Positions 43,410 to 52,452 of a stretch of 64,000 nucleotides of DNA are shown here, piece after piece. The stretch comes from GYS-P2D sp964414425. GTDB taxonomy: Bacteria; Bacteroidota; Bacteroidia; Chitinophagales; Saprospiraceae. The stretch covers positions 1 to 64,000 of the forward strand of contig CAYPWL010000018.1 of assembly GCA_964414425.1 (NCBI GenBank). The letters run 5' to 3'. Every line of letters starts with the position of its first letter. The first letter of the stretch is position 1. A program made the translations under genes and the position numbers. The notes beneath the pieces were generated by a model. The model was not told the origin of the DNA, made no database searches, and saw only the letters and a program-made list of their open reading frames with translations.

Positions 43410-43793
43410 TTATACTCTTCTTCTCTTCGGTGGTCTACAACCGTTGTGTGGAACGGGTGTAACATCTTTTATCTTAGTCACTTTGATACCATTAGCATCA
43501 AGAGCTCTGATTGCAGCTTCACGTCCGCCCCCTGGGCCTTTGACATTTACCTCTACTGATCTAAGACCCGCATCATATGCTACTTGAGCAGCATCGTTAG
43601 CAGCCATCTGTGCAGCATACGGTGTGTTTTTCTTTGACCCTCTGAATCCTGCTTTTCCAGCACTACCCCAAGAGATCACCTGCCCCTGCTTATTGCACAG
43701 CGAAATAATGATATTGTTAAATGACGCCTGGATGAATGCATATCCCTCCGGCTGCACCAATACCTTCCTTTTAGCTTTTTTAGATTTTGCCAT
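43410..43793 (-). CDS. rpsK: Ribosomal protein S11
   Basis: Small-subunit platform protein, 127 residues. The family segments ASFNNIIISLCNKQGQ and the C-terminal GCRPPKRRRV are clear. Its start overlaps the rpsM stop by one base. Confidence 0.97.
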   Translation of the reverse strand: MAKSKKAKRKVLVQPEGYAFIQASFNNIIISLCNKQGQVISWGSAGKAGFRGSKKNTPYAAQMAANDAAQVAYDAGLRSVEVNVKGPGGGREAAIRALDANGIKVTKIKDVTPVPHNGCRPPKRRRV

Positions 43794-44170
43794 TACTTAG
43801 TAGCCTTTTTCTTGTTAGCAACAGTCTTCTTCTTACCCTTACGTGTACGAGCATTAGTCTGTGTTCTCTGTCCTCGGACAGGTAATCCTCTACGATGACG
43901 CACACCCCTGACACAACCGATATCCATAAGACGTTTGATGTTAGTCTGAACTTCACTTCTTAATTCCCCCTCAACGAGGTAATCATCCTGAAGCATCTTA
44001 GATATAACTCTGATGTTTTCATCAGACCAGTCACCTATCTTGGTGTTAGGATCTACTTCTGCACGAGTCAATATTTCACTCGCTCTGCTACGACCGACAC
44101 CATATATGTATGTCAGACCAATAACACCTCTTTTGTTTTTAGGCAAATCGTTACCTGCAATTCTAGCCAT
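43793..44170 (-). CDS. rpsM: Ribosomal protein S13
   Basis: Head protein of the small subunit that contacts the P-site tRNA and forms bridges to the large subunit. RIAGNDLPKNKRGVIGLTYI starts it, GVRHRRGLPVRGQRT marks the conserved centre, and the tail is Lys-rich. It is 6 bases after rpmJ. Confidence 0.97.
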   Translation of the reverse strand: MARIAGNDLPKNKRGVIGLTYIYGVGRSRASEILTRAEVDPNTKIGDWSDENIRVISKMLQDDYLVEGELRSEVQTNIKRLMDIGCVRGVRHRRGLPVRGQRTQTNARTRKGKKKTVANKKKATK

Positions 44171-44176
44171 AAGCTC

Positions 44177-44293
44177 TTACCCTTGTCTTTGTTTAAATCG
44201 AGGATTCTTCTTGTTTATCACATAAAGTTTCCCTTTTCTTCTGATGATCTTACAATCAGCAGATCTCTTCTTTATAGATGCTTTTACCTTCAT
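44177..44293 (-). CDS. rpmJ: Ribosomal protein L36 (cysteine-poor form)
   Basis: A 38-residue protein beginning MKVKASIKKRSADCKIIRRK and ending in NPRFKQRQG. It keeps one cysteine only, while the zinc form has three cysteines and a histidine, so this is the zinc-free type. It fits between infA and rpsM as in the usual order. Confidence 0.95.
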   Translation of the reverse strand: MKVKASIKKRSADCKIIRRKGKLYVINKKNPRFKQRQG

Positions 44294-44294
44294 C

Positions 44295-44513
44295 CTATTT
44301 ATATCTAAAAGTTATGCGTCCCCTTGTTAAATCATATGGTGACATTTCCACAGCTACTTTATCACCTGGGAGAATCTTAATGTAGTGCATCCTCATCTTT
44401 CCACTGATCGTGGCAGTAATGAGATGGTTGTTTTCCAATCTCACTCTAAACATCGCATTTGACAATGCTTCTTCGATGATTCCGTCCTGTTTTATTAAAT
44501 TCTTCTTTGCCAT
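44295..44513 (-). CDS. infA: Translation initiation factor IF-1
   Basis: IF-1 is a 72-residue OB-fold protein that blocks the A site during initiation. The start at 44513 gives MAKKNLIKQDGIIEEAL; an upstream ATG at 44531 adds six unusual residues. The end DLTRGRITFRYK is typical. It lies directly before rpmJ. A minus-7-like element (GATATTTG on the minus strand) sits just upstream and could be a weak internal promoter. Confidence 0.96.
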   Translation of the reverse strand: MAKKNLIKQDGIIEEALSNAMFRVRLENNHLITATISGKMRMHYIKILPGDKVAVEMSPYDLTRGRITFRYK

Positions 44514-44535
44514 ATGAATTTGGGAGTGCAAATAT

Positions 44536-45351
44536 CTATTTTTTTAAGGAAATTTTCTGCAAATTTTTATTTTTCTCAATAGTTTCTTCAATCCGCCCGT
44601 GGTCCGATAAAATATCGGGCCCTGAAGCCGTTACAGCAATTGTATGTTCATAGTGCGCTGATGGCTTTCTGTCCTTAGTGTATATCGTCCATCCATCTTT
44701 CGCTTGTCTTACATTTTTCACTCCCATATTCACCATTGGTTCTATCGCAATAACCAACCCTTCTTGGAGTTTTATGCCTCTACCCTGCTTTCCATAATTA
44801 GGAACTTCAGGTTTTTCATGCAATTTTCTGCCTAAGCCATGTCCCACCAACTCACGTACAACACTATATCCATTTACTCGCTCATTGAAATGTTGTATCG
44901 CATGACTCACATCTCCGAGGCGATTACCGACTTCAGCTTGAGCTATCCCAAGCGCAAGAGACTCTTTAGTAGTAACCAAAAGTTTCATGATTTCTTCACT
45001 AACCTCTCCTATTACGAAAGTATATGCCGCATCCCCATAAAAGTCGTTGAGGTAAACTCCACAATCTATAGATACGATATCGCCTACTTTGTATGGTTCA
45101 TCATCCGGCAAACCATGAACAACTACCTCATTCTTTGATATGAGCAAAGTTGATGGACAACCATATAAACCCTTGAATCCAGGTAAAGCACCTTGATCTC
45201 TGATATAGGTTTCTGCCATTTCATCGAGATCAGAGCCTTTTACTCCTTCTTTTAATTCTGATGCTACTAAAGAAAGTGTATCACACACCATCAGACAATT
45301 CTTTCTGATGAGTTCGATTTCTTCGTTAGTCTTATATATTGGTTTGGACAT
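44536..45351 (-). CDS. map: Methionine aminopeptidase type I
   Basis: Removes the N-terminal methionine from new proteins using two metal ions. Metal ligands are seen as Asp in SIDCGVYLNDFYGDAA (two residues), His in VGHGLGRKLHE, and Glu in AIEPMVN and YEHTIAV. The 271-residue length includes a short C-terminal extension. In this organism adk does not lie between secY and map. Confidence 0.96.
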   Translation of the reverse strand: MSKPIYKTNEEIELIRKNCLMVCDTLSLVASELKEGVKGSDLDEMAETYIRDQGALPGFKGLYGCPSTLLISKNEVVVHGLPDDEPYKVGDIVSIDCGVYLNDFYGDAAYTFVIGEVSEEIMKLLVTTKESLALGIAQAEVGNRLGDVSHAIQHFNERVNGYSVVRELVGHGLGRKLHEKPEVPNYGKQGRGIKLQEGLVIAIEPMVNMGVKNVRQAKDGWTIYTKDRKPSAHYEHTIAVTASGPDILSDHGRIEETIEKNKNLQKISLKK

Positions 45352-45364
45352 TCAGAGGAACGTA

Positions 45365-46732
45365 TTACATGCTTGCGCCAATAGGCTGCATACCACTACG
45401 TCCTTTCAATTTACCAGACTTAACAAGTCCATCGTACTTCCTCATCAATAGGTGACTCTCGATTTGCTGTAATGTGTCTAAAACAACACCAACCAAAATT
45501 AAAAGAGAAGTTCCTCCAAAGAAGAATGCAAAAGCATCATTCACCCCAAATCTGGCAACTATAGCCGGGAAGATCGAAATCAACCCTAAGAATATAGATC
45601 CAGGTAATGTTACTCTGGTAGTAAGTGAATCAATGAACTCTTGTGTAGCCTGACCTGGCTTGATACCAGGGATAAAGGCATTCTGTCTTTTTAAATATTC
45701 AGAATACTGCTGCGGATTAACCAACAGGGCAGTATATACATAAGTGAATATGACTACTAAAAAGAAGAATATAATATTGTATGGCAATGACTTCCAATTA
45801 GTCATTGACATTAGAAAACCACTTTGAGCTGCTCCATCTCCTCCCGCAGCCCATTGTGCAATGGTCATCGGTAAGAACATGATCGCTTGTGCAAATATGA
45901 TCGGCATTACACCCGCAGCATTCACTTTAAGTGGAATAAAATCACGAGCACCAGCCATTGGTACTTGTCCTCCACTACGTCCAACCATGCGCTTAGCAAA
46001 TTGAAGCGGAATACGTCTTACACCCTGAACGATCATGATACATGCCATGACGATCAAGAACAATATCACCATCTCTATGAAGAATAAGAACGTGTTATTA
46101 TTAAATGCTCCGATCACCTCTGCGAAGAATGCAGTTGGTAACGTTGCTATAATACCTATCATGATCAAGAGAGACACACCATTTCCGATACCATCTTCTG
46201 TGATTCGCTCACCGAGCCACATAGCAAATATTGTCCCAGTAGAGAGTATGATTATGTTACTAAACCAGAAAACTGTCGGATCTAAGGCCGAAGTAACTGC
46301 TCCTGGGATCGAAGTTATATAAGCTAAGTATGTCCCACCCTGTACTAATGTGATAGCCACAGTAAGCCATCGAGTGATCTGAGTAATCTTTTTTCTTCCG
46401 CTTTCTCCTTCTTTCTGTTGGAGGCGTTGAAAATATGGCACTGCAAACCCCAATAGCTGAATAATGATCGATGCTGTGATGTAAGGCATGATACCCAATG
46501 CAAATATGGAAGCTCTATTAAAAGCACCACCTGCAAAAGTATTGATGAGACCTAATATATCATTAGCGCCTCTACCTGATGCTGCTTCGGCTAACGCCTG
46601 TGCATTAGCACCTGGTAAAACGATGAAAGAACCGATTCTATAAATAAAAATCAGCCCTAACGTAAAAAGAATCTTATTTCTAAGCTCCTTTATCTTCCAT
46701 ATATTACTTAGAGTCTCAATGAACCTCTTCAT
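45365..46732 (-). CDS. secY: Protein translocase subunit SecY
   Basis: The channel protein of the Sec translocon, with ten membrane helices in 455 residues. The N-terminal region RNKILFTLGLIFIYRIGSF, the plug region, and the RQNAFIPGIKPGQATQEF loop are typical. It is between rplO and map, 12 bases after rplO. Confidence 0.97.
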   Translation of the reverse strand: MKRFIETLSNIWKIKELRNKILFTLGLIFIYRIGSFIVLPGANAQALAEAASGRGANDILGLINTFAGGAFNRASIFALGIMPYITASIIIQLLGFAVPYFQRLQQKEGESGRKKITQITRWLTVAITLVQGGTYLAYITSIPGAVTSALDPTVFWFSNIIILSTGTIFAMWLGERITEDGIGNGVSLLIMIGIIATLPTAFFAEVIGAFNNNTFLFFIEMVILFLIVMACIMIVQGVRRIPLQFAKRMVGRSGGQVPMAGARDFIPLKVNAAGVMPIIFAQAIMFLPMTIAQWAAGGDGAAQSGFLMSMTNWKSLPYNIIFFFLVVIFTYVYTALLVNPQQYSEYLKRQNAFIPGIKPGQATQEFIDSLTTRVTLPGSIFLGLISIFPAIVARFGVNDAFAFFFGGTSLLILVGVVLDTLQQIESHLLMRKYDGLVKSGKLKGRSGMQPIGASM

Positions 46733-46744
46733 ACCTGTTATTTC

Positions 46745-47191
46745 TTATAATTGAACAACTGTACCTCCAGATGCCTCGATCTTAGTTTTCGCCGTAGCCG
46801 AAAACGCATGAGCAGTAACATTAACTGCCTTTCCGAGCTCTCCTGTACCTAATACTTTGACTACATCATTCTTCTTGATTAGTCCAAGTTTGTATAACTC
46901 TTCTGGAGAAACAGTACTTAAACCGTACTTTTCAGCTAATGCAGTAACCTTATCTACGTTGAGTGCTACGTACGCCACTCTGTTAGGGCTTTTGAACCCT
47001 CTCTTTGGAAGTCTCTGCTGTAATGGCATCTGACCACCTTCAAAGTTTCTCTTACGAGAGTAACCTGATCTACTCTTGGCACCTTTATGACCTCTTGTAG
47101 ACGTCCCGCCTCTTCCTGATCCTTGACCACGAGCAATTCTCTTACCCTTCTTTGTAGATCCGCTTGCCGGTTTTAATTCATGTAATTCCAT
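46745..47191 (-). CDS. rplO: Ribosomal protein L15
   Basis: Large-subunit protein with a long basic N-terminal extension (GKRIARGQGSGRGGTSTRGH) that enters the rRNA core. The 148-residue length is normal. It lies 10 bases after rpmD, before secY. Confidence 0.97.
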   Translation of the reverse strand: MELHELKPASGSTKKGKRIARGQGSGRGGTSTRGHKGAKSRSGYSRKRNFEGGQMPLQQRLPKRGFKSPNRVAYVALNVDKVTALAEKYGLSTVSPEELYKLGLIKKNDVVKVLGTGELGKAVNVTAHAFSATAKTKIEASGGTVVQL

Positions 47192-47201
47192 AACTCTACA
47201 G

Positions 47202-47378
47202 TTAAACTTCTTCTATAGCTAATAAATGCTTCACTTTCGCAATCATGCCCGCTACTTGAGGATTCACATCCTTTACGATCTCATGATTTAATCTTCTCAA
47301 ACCTAACGCTTGAACCGTTGACTTTTGGTCCTTAGGCTTTCCAATTACACTCCGTACTAATTTGAGTTTCAATTTCAT
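47202..47378 (-). CDS. rpmD: Ribosomal protein L30
   Basis: A 58-residue protein starting MKLKLKLVRSVIGKPKDQK and containing the conserved ALGLRRLNHEIV. It was found by reading the sequence between rpsE and rplO; it begins 3 bases after the rpsE stop. Confidence 0.95.
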   Translation of the reverse strand: MKLKLKLVRSVIGKPKDQKSTVQALGLRRLNHEIVKDVNPQVAGMIAKVKHLLAIEEV

Positions 47379-47381
47379 TGC

Positions 47382-47894
47382 CTATCCGTTATATAGTTTA
47401 TCTAAAGTAATTCCTCTCTGACGCGCAACATCTTGCGGACTCCTTAACTTCTTAAGGGCGTCCAGAGTTGCTTTTATCACGTTGTGTGGATTAGATGATC
47501 CTTGAGACTTGGCTAATACATTGTGCAAACCACCAATCTCCAAAACCGCTCTCATAGCTCCACCGGCAATCAATCCTGTACCATCCGATGCTGGCTTAAT
47601 TAAGACCTTTCCTGCACCATACTTCCCTTTTTGTTCGTGGGGAATTGTACCATTTTGAATAGGAAACCTAACTAAGTTCTTCTTAGCATCATCTACAGCT
47701 TTCGCGATAGACTCAGAAACATCTCTTGCTTTCCCTAAACCATGGCCTACTGTACCGTTACCATCTCCTACCACAACTACTGCAGCGAAGCTGAACGTAC
47801 GTCCACCCTTAGTCACTTTCGCAACTCTGTTTAAGTTAACAAGCTTTTCTTTGAGCTCCGTTTCTGACGCTTTAATTCTATTGTCTTTTGCCAT
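47382..47894 (-). CDS. rpsE: Ribosomal protein S5
   Basis: Small-subunit protein at the mRNA entrance, important for accuracy. The domains are seen by GGRTFSFAAVVVVGDGNGTVG and the late GLHNVLAKSQGSSNPHNV. Normal length of 170. It lies 9 bases after rplR. Confidence 0.97.
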   Translation of the reverse strand: MAKDNRIKASETELKEKLVNLNRVAKVTKGGRTFSFAAVVVVGDGNGTVGHGLGKARDVSESIAKAVDDAKKNLVRFPIQNGTIPHEQKGKYGAGKVLIKPASDGTGLIAGGAMRAVLEIGGLHNVLAKSQGSSNPHNVIKATLDALKKLRSPQDVARQRGITLDKLYNG

Positions 47895-47903
47895 CTTACT
47901 ATC

Positions 47904-48245
47904 TTAAAATTGAAGACCACCCTCTCGAGCACCCTCTGCCAAAGCTTTTATTCTACCGTGATAAATGTATCCTGATCTATCAAATACTACTTCTGTTACA
48001 TTATGAGCTTTTGCCTTAGCTGCTAAGTCCATACCAACTTTCTTGGCTGTCTCTACTTTGTTAGCTCCTTTCTCCAATAACTTAGAAGATGCAGACGCAA
48101 GCGTCTGACCGTTAGTATCATCTATCAACTGACAGTATATCTCTTTATTACTTCTAAATACAGATAATCTTGGACGATCAGGCGTTCCATTAATGGATTT
48201 TCTGATACGTAATTTGATCTTCTGTCTTGCGGTTAATTTACCCAT
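47904..48245 (-). CDS. rplR: Ribosomal protein L18
   Basis: Binds 5S rRNA in the central protuberance. At 113 residues, it shows RPRLSVFRSNKEIYCQLIDD and the typical ending RIKALAEGAREGGLQF. Lies 12 bases after rplF. Confidence 0.97.
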   Translation of the reverse strand: MGKLTARQKIKLRIRKSINGTPDRPRLSVFRSNKEIYCQLIDDTNGQTLASASSKLLEKGANKVETAKKVGMDLAAKAKAHNVTEVVFDRSGYIYHGRIKALAEGAREGGLQF

Positions 48246-48257
48246 GATTCCTAATTA

Positions 48258-48809
48258 TTAACCAGCTGTTTTACCAGCTTTACGTCTGATTTGTTCGTCA
48301 ATAAACTTAATACCCTTACCCTTATAAGGTTCTGGCTTTCTGAAAGCACGAATCTTAGCAGCCACTTGTCCGATCAATTGCTTATCGATCCCTTCCAAGA
48401 TAACTCTTGGAGTTTGACCTTTTTCCATTGACGTGGTAAGTTTCAACTCATTCGGAATTACAAAATAAATCGGGTGAGAGTAGCCTAATGTTAACTCTAA
48501 CATATTACCAGTGTTAGCTACCCTGTAACCTACACCCACTAACTCTAACTCCTTCTTGTAGCCCTCAGATACCCCAACAACCATGTTGTTGATCAATGAA
48601 CGGTACAAACCGTGCAGTGACTTATGTCTCTTCTGCTCGGTAGGACGTACTATAGTCATCATCCCGTCTTCTTGTGTAAACGTGAAGTCAGAATCAATTT
48701 GTTCTGTTAGTTCACCCTTTGGGCCTTTTACCGTTACAAGGTTGCTCTTATCCACATCGATAGTCACTCCTTGAGCTATACTTATTGGTGCTTTTCCAAT
48801 TCTTGACAT
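48258..48809 (-). CDS. rplF: Ribosomal protein L6
   Basis: Two-domain large-subunit protein near the factor-binding site. Begins MSRIGKAPISIAQGVTI and ends with PEPYKGKGIKF followed by the basic tail. Normal length of 183. It lies 10 bases after rpsH. Confidence 0.97.
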   Translation of the reverse strand: MSRIGKAPISIAQGVTIDVDKSNLVTVKGPKGELTEQIDSDFTFTQEDGMMTIVRPTEQKRHKSLHGLYRSLINNMVVGVSEGYKKELELVGVGYRVANTGNMLELTLGYSHPIYFVIPNELKLTTSMEKGQTPRVILEGIDKQLIGQVAAKIRAFRKPEPYKGKGIKFIDEQIRRKAGKTAG

Positions 48810-48819
48810 AACCTAAATA

Positions 48820-49218
48820 TTAATATACGTAGCAGAGAACTTCTCCACCAACATTATTAGTTCTTGCTTGCTTATCGGTCATCAATCCTTTTGAAGTACT
48901 GATGATCGCTATACCGAGACCATTAATGATCCTTGGCAGCTCCTCGGTAGAAGCATATTTTCTTAATCCTGGCTTACTGATGCGTCCTAACTTTCTGATT
49001 ACAGGAAGTTTGGTTTTATTATCATACTTCAAAGCAATCTTAATGCTTCCAGGTACGCCATCTTCAAACTTGTACTTCAGTATATAACCTTGATCATATA
49101 ATATCTCAGTGATACTCTTCTTAATCTTAGACGCTGGAATCTCCACAATACGGTGACCTGCCTTTTGAGCATTACGGACTCTCGTCAAATAATCTGCGAT
49201 CGGATCTGTTAGTGCCAT
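48820..49218 (-). CDS. rpsH: Ribosomal protein S8
   Basis: Central small-subunit protein that organises the 16S rRNA platform and in many bacteria represses its own operon. DPIADYLTRVRNAQKAGH starts it and GIAIISTSKGLMTDKQAR marks the conserved end region. Lies 13 bases after rpsN. Confidence 0.97.
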   Translation of the reverse strand: MALTDPIADYLTRVRNAQKAGHRIVEIPASKIKKSITEILYDQGYILKYKFEDGVPGSIKIALKYDNKTKLPVIRKLGRISKPGLRKYASTEELPRIINGLGIAIISTSKGLMTDKQARTNNVGGEVLCYVY

Positions 49219-49231
49219 ATCTCTATTCTTT

Positions 49232-49501
49232 TTACCAGCTTGCTTTAGTTAATCCAGGTATCTTACCATCTAAGGCCATTTTTCTAAACGTTACCCTATT
49301 GATACCAAACTTTCTCATGTAACCTTTAGGACGTCCAGTAAGCTTACATCTGTTGTGTAGTCTCACTGCTGAAGAGTTCCTCGGCAGCTTATCAAGCTCT
49401 TCCCATCGACCTTCTTCCTTCAGCTTCTTTCTTAAGTCAGCATATTTAGCTACTAACTTCTGGCGCTTCGCCTCTCGTGCTATTATTGACTTCTTAGCCA
49501 T
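49232..49501 (-). CDS. rpsN: Ribosomal protein S14 (zinc-free form)
   Basis: An 89-residue long-type S14 with a single cysteine in HNRCKLTGRPKGYMRKFG, so it is the zinc-independent form. It lies 2 bases after rplE. Confidence 0.97.
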   Translation of the reverse strand: MAKKSIIAREAKRQKLVAKYADLRKKLKEEGRWEELDKLPRNSSAVRLHNRCKLTGRPKGYMRKFGINRVTFRKMALDGKIPGLTKASW

Positions 49502-49503
49502 AA

Positions 49504-50064
49504 TTATTGGTTTCTCATGTTTTTGAATGGTACGCCCATTTCCTTAAGTAATGCATACGCCTCACCATCCGTCTTTGCTGTTGTCACTATAGTGACATCC
49601 ATACCTGCGATCGTATTGACTTTATCAATATTGATCTCAGGAAAGATGATCTGCTCCTTGATACCTAATGTATAATTTCCTCTCCCGTCAAAGCTCTTAT
49701 CATTGATTCCTCTAAAGTCACGTACACGTGGTAAAGCAACTGCTAAAAGACGATCTAAGAACTCATACATCATATTGTCTCTAAGCGTCACTTTCGCACC
49801 GATCGTCATGTCTTCTCTCAACTTAAAGTTGGAAACAGACTTCTTTGCTTTACAAGGGACAGCTTTTTGACCAGTCAATTGAGTAATCTCCTTAAGGGAG
49901 ACTTCGATCAGCTTTTTATCCTGAGTAGCACCACCTATACCTCGATTGATACATATTTTCTCAATCTTAGGAACTTGCATGATGGACGAGTATTTAAACT
50001 GCTCCATTAACTTGGCAGTAACTTCTTTCTTATAGAATTCTTTTAATCTAGGTATGTATGACAT
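49504..50064 (-). CDS. rplE: Ribosomal protein L5
   Basis: Binds 5S rRNA and contacts S13 and the P-site tRNA. KICINRGIGGATQDKKLIE and YTLGIKEQIIFPEI are family blocks. Normal length of 186. Its start overlaps the rplX stop by one base. Confidence 0.97.
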   Translation of the reverse strand: MSYIPRLKEFYKKEVTAKLMEQFKYSSIMQVPKIEKICINRGIGGATQDKKLIEVSLKEITQLTGQKAVPCKAKKSVSNFKLREDMTIGAKVTLRDNMMYEFLDRLLAVALPRVRDFRGINDKSFDGRGNYTLGIKEQIIFPEINIDKVNTIAGMDVTIVTTAKTDGEAYALLKEMGVPFKNMRNQ

Positions 50065-50384
50065 TATCCTATAGTTTCTCCTGATTTTTTCGAATAACGG
50101 ACTGTTCTATCTCCGTCTTTCTTTCTACCTATTCTTGTTGGTTCACCTGACTTAGGATCAATCAACATGATATTAGATATATGTATCGGCGCGCTTTGTT
50201 CAACAATTCCACCTGCCTCATCATTAGTAGGCTTCTGGTGTTTTTTCTGAACGTTTACACCCTCGACAACCGCTCTATTCTTACTCGGTATAACCTGTAA
50301 TACCTCACCAGTAGCACCTTTATCAGCACCTGCGATGACGATTACCTGATCACCTTTCTTTATATGTAGCTTTTTTGAGCTCAT
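50064..50384 (-). CDS. rplX: Ribosomal protein L24
   Basis: Early large-subunit assembly protein with a KOW domain (KKGDQVIVIAGADKGATGEV at residues 9-28). Length 106, normal. It lies 11 bases after rplN. Confidence 0.97.
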   Translation of the reverse strand: MSSKKLHIKKGDQVIVIAGADKGATGEVLQVIPSKNRAVVEGVNVQKKHQKPTNDEAGGIVEQSAPIHISNIMLIDPKSGEPTRIGRKKDGDRTVRYSKKSGETIG

Positions 50385-50395
50385 CTCTATTATTC

Positions 50396-50761
50396 TTACA
50401 GCACCTCTGGTGCAAGTGAAACAATACGCATGAATTCCTTATCTCTCAACTCACGAGCAACAGGACCGAAAATACGAGTACCTCTTGGTTCATCAGCAGC
50501 TGTCAATAAGACTACAGCATTATCATCAAAACGGATGTAACTACCGTCTTTTCTTCTTATTTCCTTCTTAGTTCTTACGATAACAGCTTTTGACACTGTA
50601 CCTTTTTTGATCCCTCCGGGAGAAGTCTCTTTGACAGACACTACGATCATGTCTCCGATACTTGCATATCTTCTCTTAGACCCTCCCAATACTCTAATAC
50701 AGAGTACTGATCTTGCTCCAGAGTTATCAGCTACGTCTAATCTTGATTCTTGCTGTATCAT
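50396..50761 (-). CDS. rplN: Ribosomal protein L14
   Basis: Forms bridges to the small subunit. Clear features are MIQQESRLDVADNSGARSVL at the start and GTRIFGPVARELRDKEFMRI near the end. Length 121. It begins 2 bases after rpsQ. Confidence 0.97.
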   Translation of the reverse strand: MIQQESRLDVADNSGARSVLCIRVLGGSKRRYASIGDMIVVSVKETSPGGIKKGTVSKAVIVRTKKEIRRKDGSYIRFDDNAVVLLTAADEPRGTRIFGPVARELRDKEFMRIVSLAPEVL

Positions 50762-50763
50762 TA

Positions 50764-51015
50764 TTATTTAGCCTTTTCGAGTATTTCTACTAAATTCCAC
50801 CTCTTACGTCTACTTAAAGGTCTAGACTCGATGATCTTCACCTTGTCTCCCTCACTACATTCATTTTTCTCATCGTGAGCCATAAACTTCTTTGACTTTC
50901 TGATGAACTTCCCGTAGATAGGGTGCTTCAATCTTCGTTCTACCACTACAGTGATGGACTTATCCATCTTGTTACTGGTAACTACCCCAACTATTTGCTT
51001 TTTATTCGTATCCAT
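50764..51015 (-). CDS. rpsQ: Ribosomal protein S17
   Basis: Early-binding small-subunit protein. VGVVTSNKMDKSITVVVERR and KIIESRPLSRRKRWNLVEIL are typical. Length 83. It is 9 bases after rpmC. Confidence 0.97.
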   Translation of the reverse strand: MDTNKKQIVGVVTSNKMDKSITVVVERRLKHPIYGKFIRKSKKFMAHDEKNECSEGDKVKIIESRPLSRRKRWNLVEILEKAK

Positions 51016-51024
51016 GAGGGTGAT

Positions 51025-51279
51025 TTATTTATTCTTCCGTCTTCTTGCTCTAATCTTCGTTCTTACCGTGCTATCGCCATCGCCAAGTTCACGTCTTCGG
51101 ACTTCAGTTTTTAATCTTGCGATATCTCTGCGAACTTCTCGCAGCGTCAACGGATTTTCTAATCCACGAATCGCATGCTCAAACTTCATTTTTCCGTATT
51201 GTTCCTGAGTGACATTGAGTTCATTCTGCAACTCCTCAGCACTGAATTCCTTTAATTCCAAATATTTCTTAGTAGCCAT
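51025..51279 (-). CDS. rpmC: Ribosomal protein L29
   Basis: Helical protein near the tunnel exit. The core is ELKEFSAEELQNELN and GLENPLTLREVRRDIARLKT; the basic tail is longer than in E. coli (84 versus 63 residues). Lies 7 bases after rplP. Confidence 0.94.
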   Translation of the reverse strand: MATKKYLELKEFSAEELQNELNVTQEQYGKMKFEHAIRGLENPLTLREVRRDIARLKTEVRRRELGDGDSTVRTKIRARRRKNK

Positions 51280-51286
51280 AATTATT

Positions 51287-51706
51287 CTATCCAGCGTAGT
51301 CTCTTCGCACTACAGTTTTAGTTAATACAGGTAACTTTTGAGCAGCCAACCTTAAGGCTTCCTCTGCTACTTCCTGCGGTACTCCATCAAGTTCAAACAA
51401 TACTCTACCAGGCTTTATCTGTGCCACATAATGATCAAGGGCTCCTTTACCCTTACCCATCCTTACCTCAAGAGGCTTAGCGGTTATCGGCTTATCTGGA
51501 AAAATACGAATCCATACTTTTCCTTCCCTTTTCATATATCTAGTCATGGCAATACGAGCTGCCTCTATCTGTCTACTAGTCAATCTACCGCTCGTAACGG
51601 CCTTTAGTCCAAAAGATCCAAATGCAACCGTGCTTCCTCTATGAGCAAGTCCTCTGTTGCGACCTTTCTGCTGTTTTCTATATTTCGTCCGTTTAGGCTG
51701 TAACAT
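51287..51706 (-). CDS. rplP: Ribosomal protein L16
   Basis: Close to the A-site tRNA and needed for peptidyl transfer. MLQPKRTKYRKQQKGRNRG starts it; RMGKGKGALDHYVAQIKPGR is conserved. Length 139. It lies 20 bases after rpsC. Confidence 0.97.
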   Translation of the reverse strand: MLQPKRTKYRKQQKGRNRGLAHRGSTVAFGSFGLKAVTSGRLTSRQIEAARIAMTRYMKREGKVWIRIFPDKPITAKPLEVRMGKGKGALDHYVAQIKPGRVLFELDGVPQEVAEEALRLAAQKLPVLTKTVVRRDYAG

Positions 51707-51726
51707 TCCTAATACTTTTTAATATC

Positions 51727-52443
51727 CTAATTATTTCTTCTTCCGCCGCTTCTTCTGTTTCCGCGACCACCTCTCTTATTTCTTAAGTCTACACCCACGT
51801 TTGGTGACAAGTCTCTCTTACCAAGTACTTCTCCTTTACAGATCCATACTTTAATACCGAGCTTACCATAGACAGTAAGGGCCTCTTTCAGTGCATAGTC
51901 AATGTCAGCTCTGAATGTATGCAATGGAATACGTCCATCTTTAAACTCTTCAGAACGCGCCATCTCTGCACCGTTCAATCGACCACTGATTCTAATCTTA
52001 ATCCCTTGCGCTCCAGCTCTCATAGTAGATTGAAGTGCCATCTTAATCGCACGTCTGAAGTTTACTCTACCTTCAAGCTGACGAGCTATTGACTCTCCAA
52101 CTATGTTGGCATCAAGCTCAGGTTTACGGATTTCAACAATATTTATCTGAACATCTGACCCAGTCAGCTTCTTCAGCTCTTCTCTGATACGATCTACCTC
52201 TTGACCTCCTTTACCGATGATGATACCTGGTCGGGATGTATGAACTGTAACCGTAATTCTCTTAAGAGTTCTCTCGATAACGATACGTGAGATACCTCCT
52301 CTTGAGATACGTGCATTTAAGTACTCTCGTATTTTGACATCACCGACAAACTTTTCTGCAAAGTTATTGCCGCCGTACCAGTTAGAATCCCATCCTCTGA
52401 TGATTCCTAAACGATTACCTATAGGACTTGTCTTTTGACCCAT
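51727..52443 (-). CDS. rpsC: Ribosomal protein S3
   Basis: Small-subunit protein at the mRNA entry with a KH domain (VHTSRPGIIIGKGGQEVDRI). Length 238 with the usual basic tail. It is 9 bases after rplV. Confidence 0.97.
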   Translation of the reverse strand: MGQKTSPIGNRLGIIRGWDSNWYGGNNFAEKFVGDVKIREYLNARISRGGISRIVIERTLKRITVTVHTSRPGIIIGKGGQEVDRIREELKKLTGSDVQINIVEIRKPELDANIVGESIARQLEGRVNFRRAIKMALQSTMRAGAQGIKIRISGRLNGAEMARSEEFKDGRIPLHTFRADIDYALKEALTVYGKLGIKVWICKGEVLGKRDLSPNVGVDLRNKRGGRGNRRSGGRRNN

Positions 52444-52452
52444 GTTTATCTT

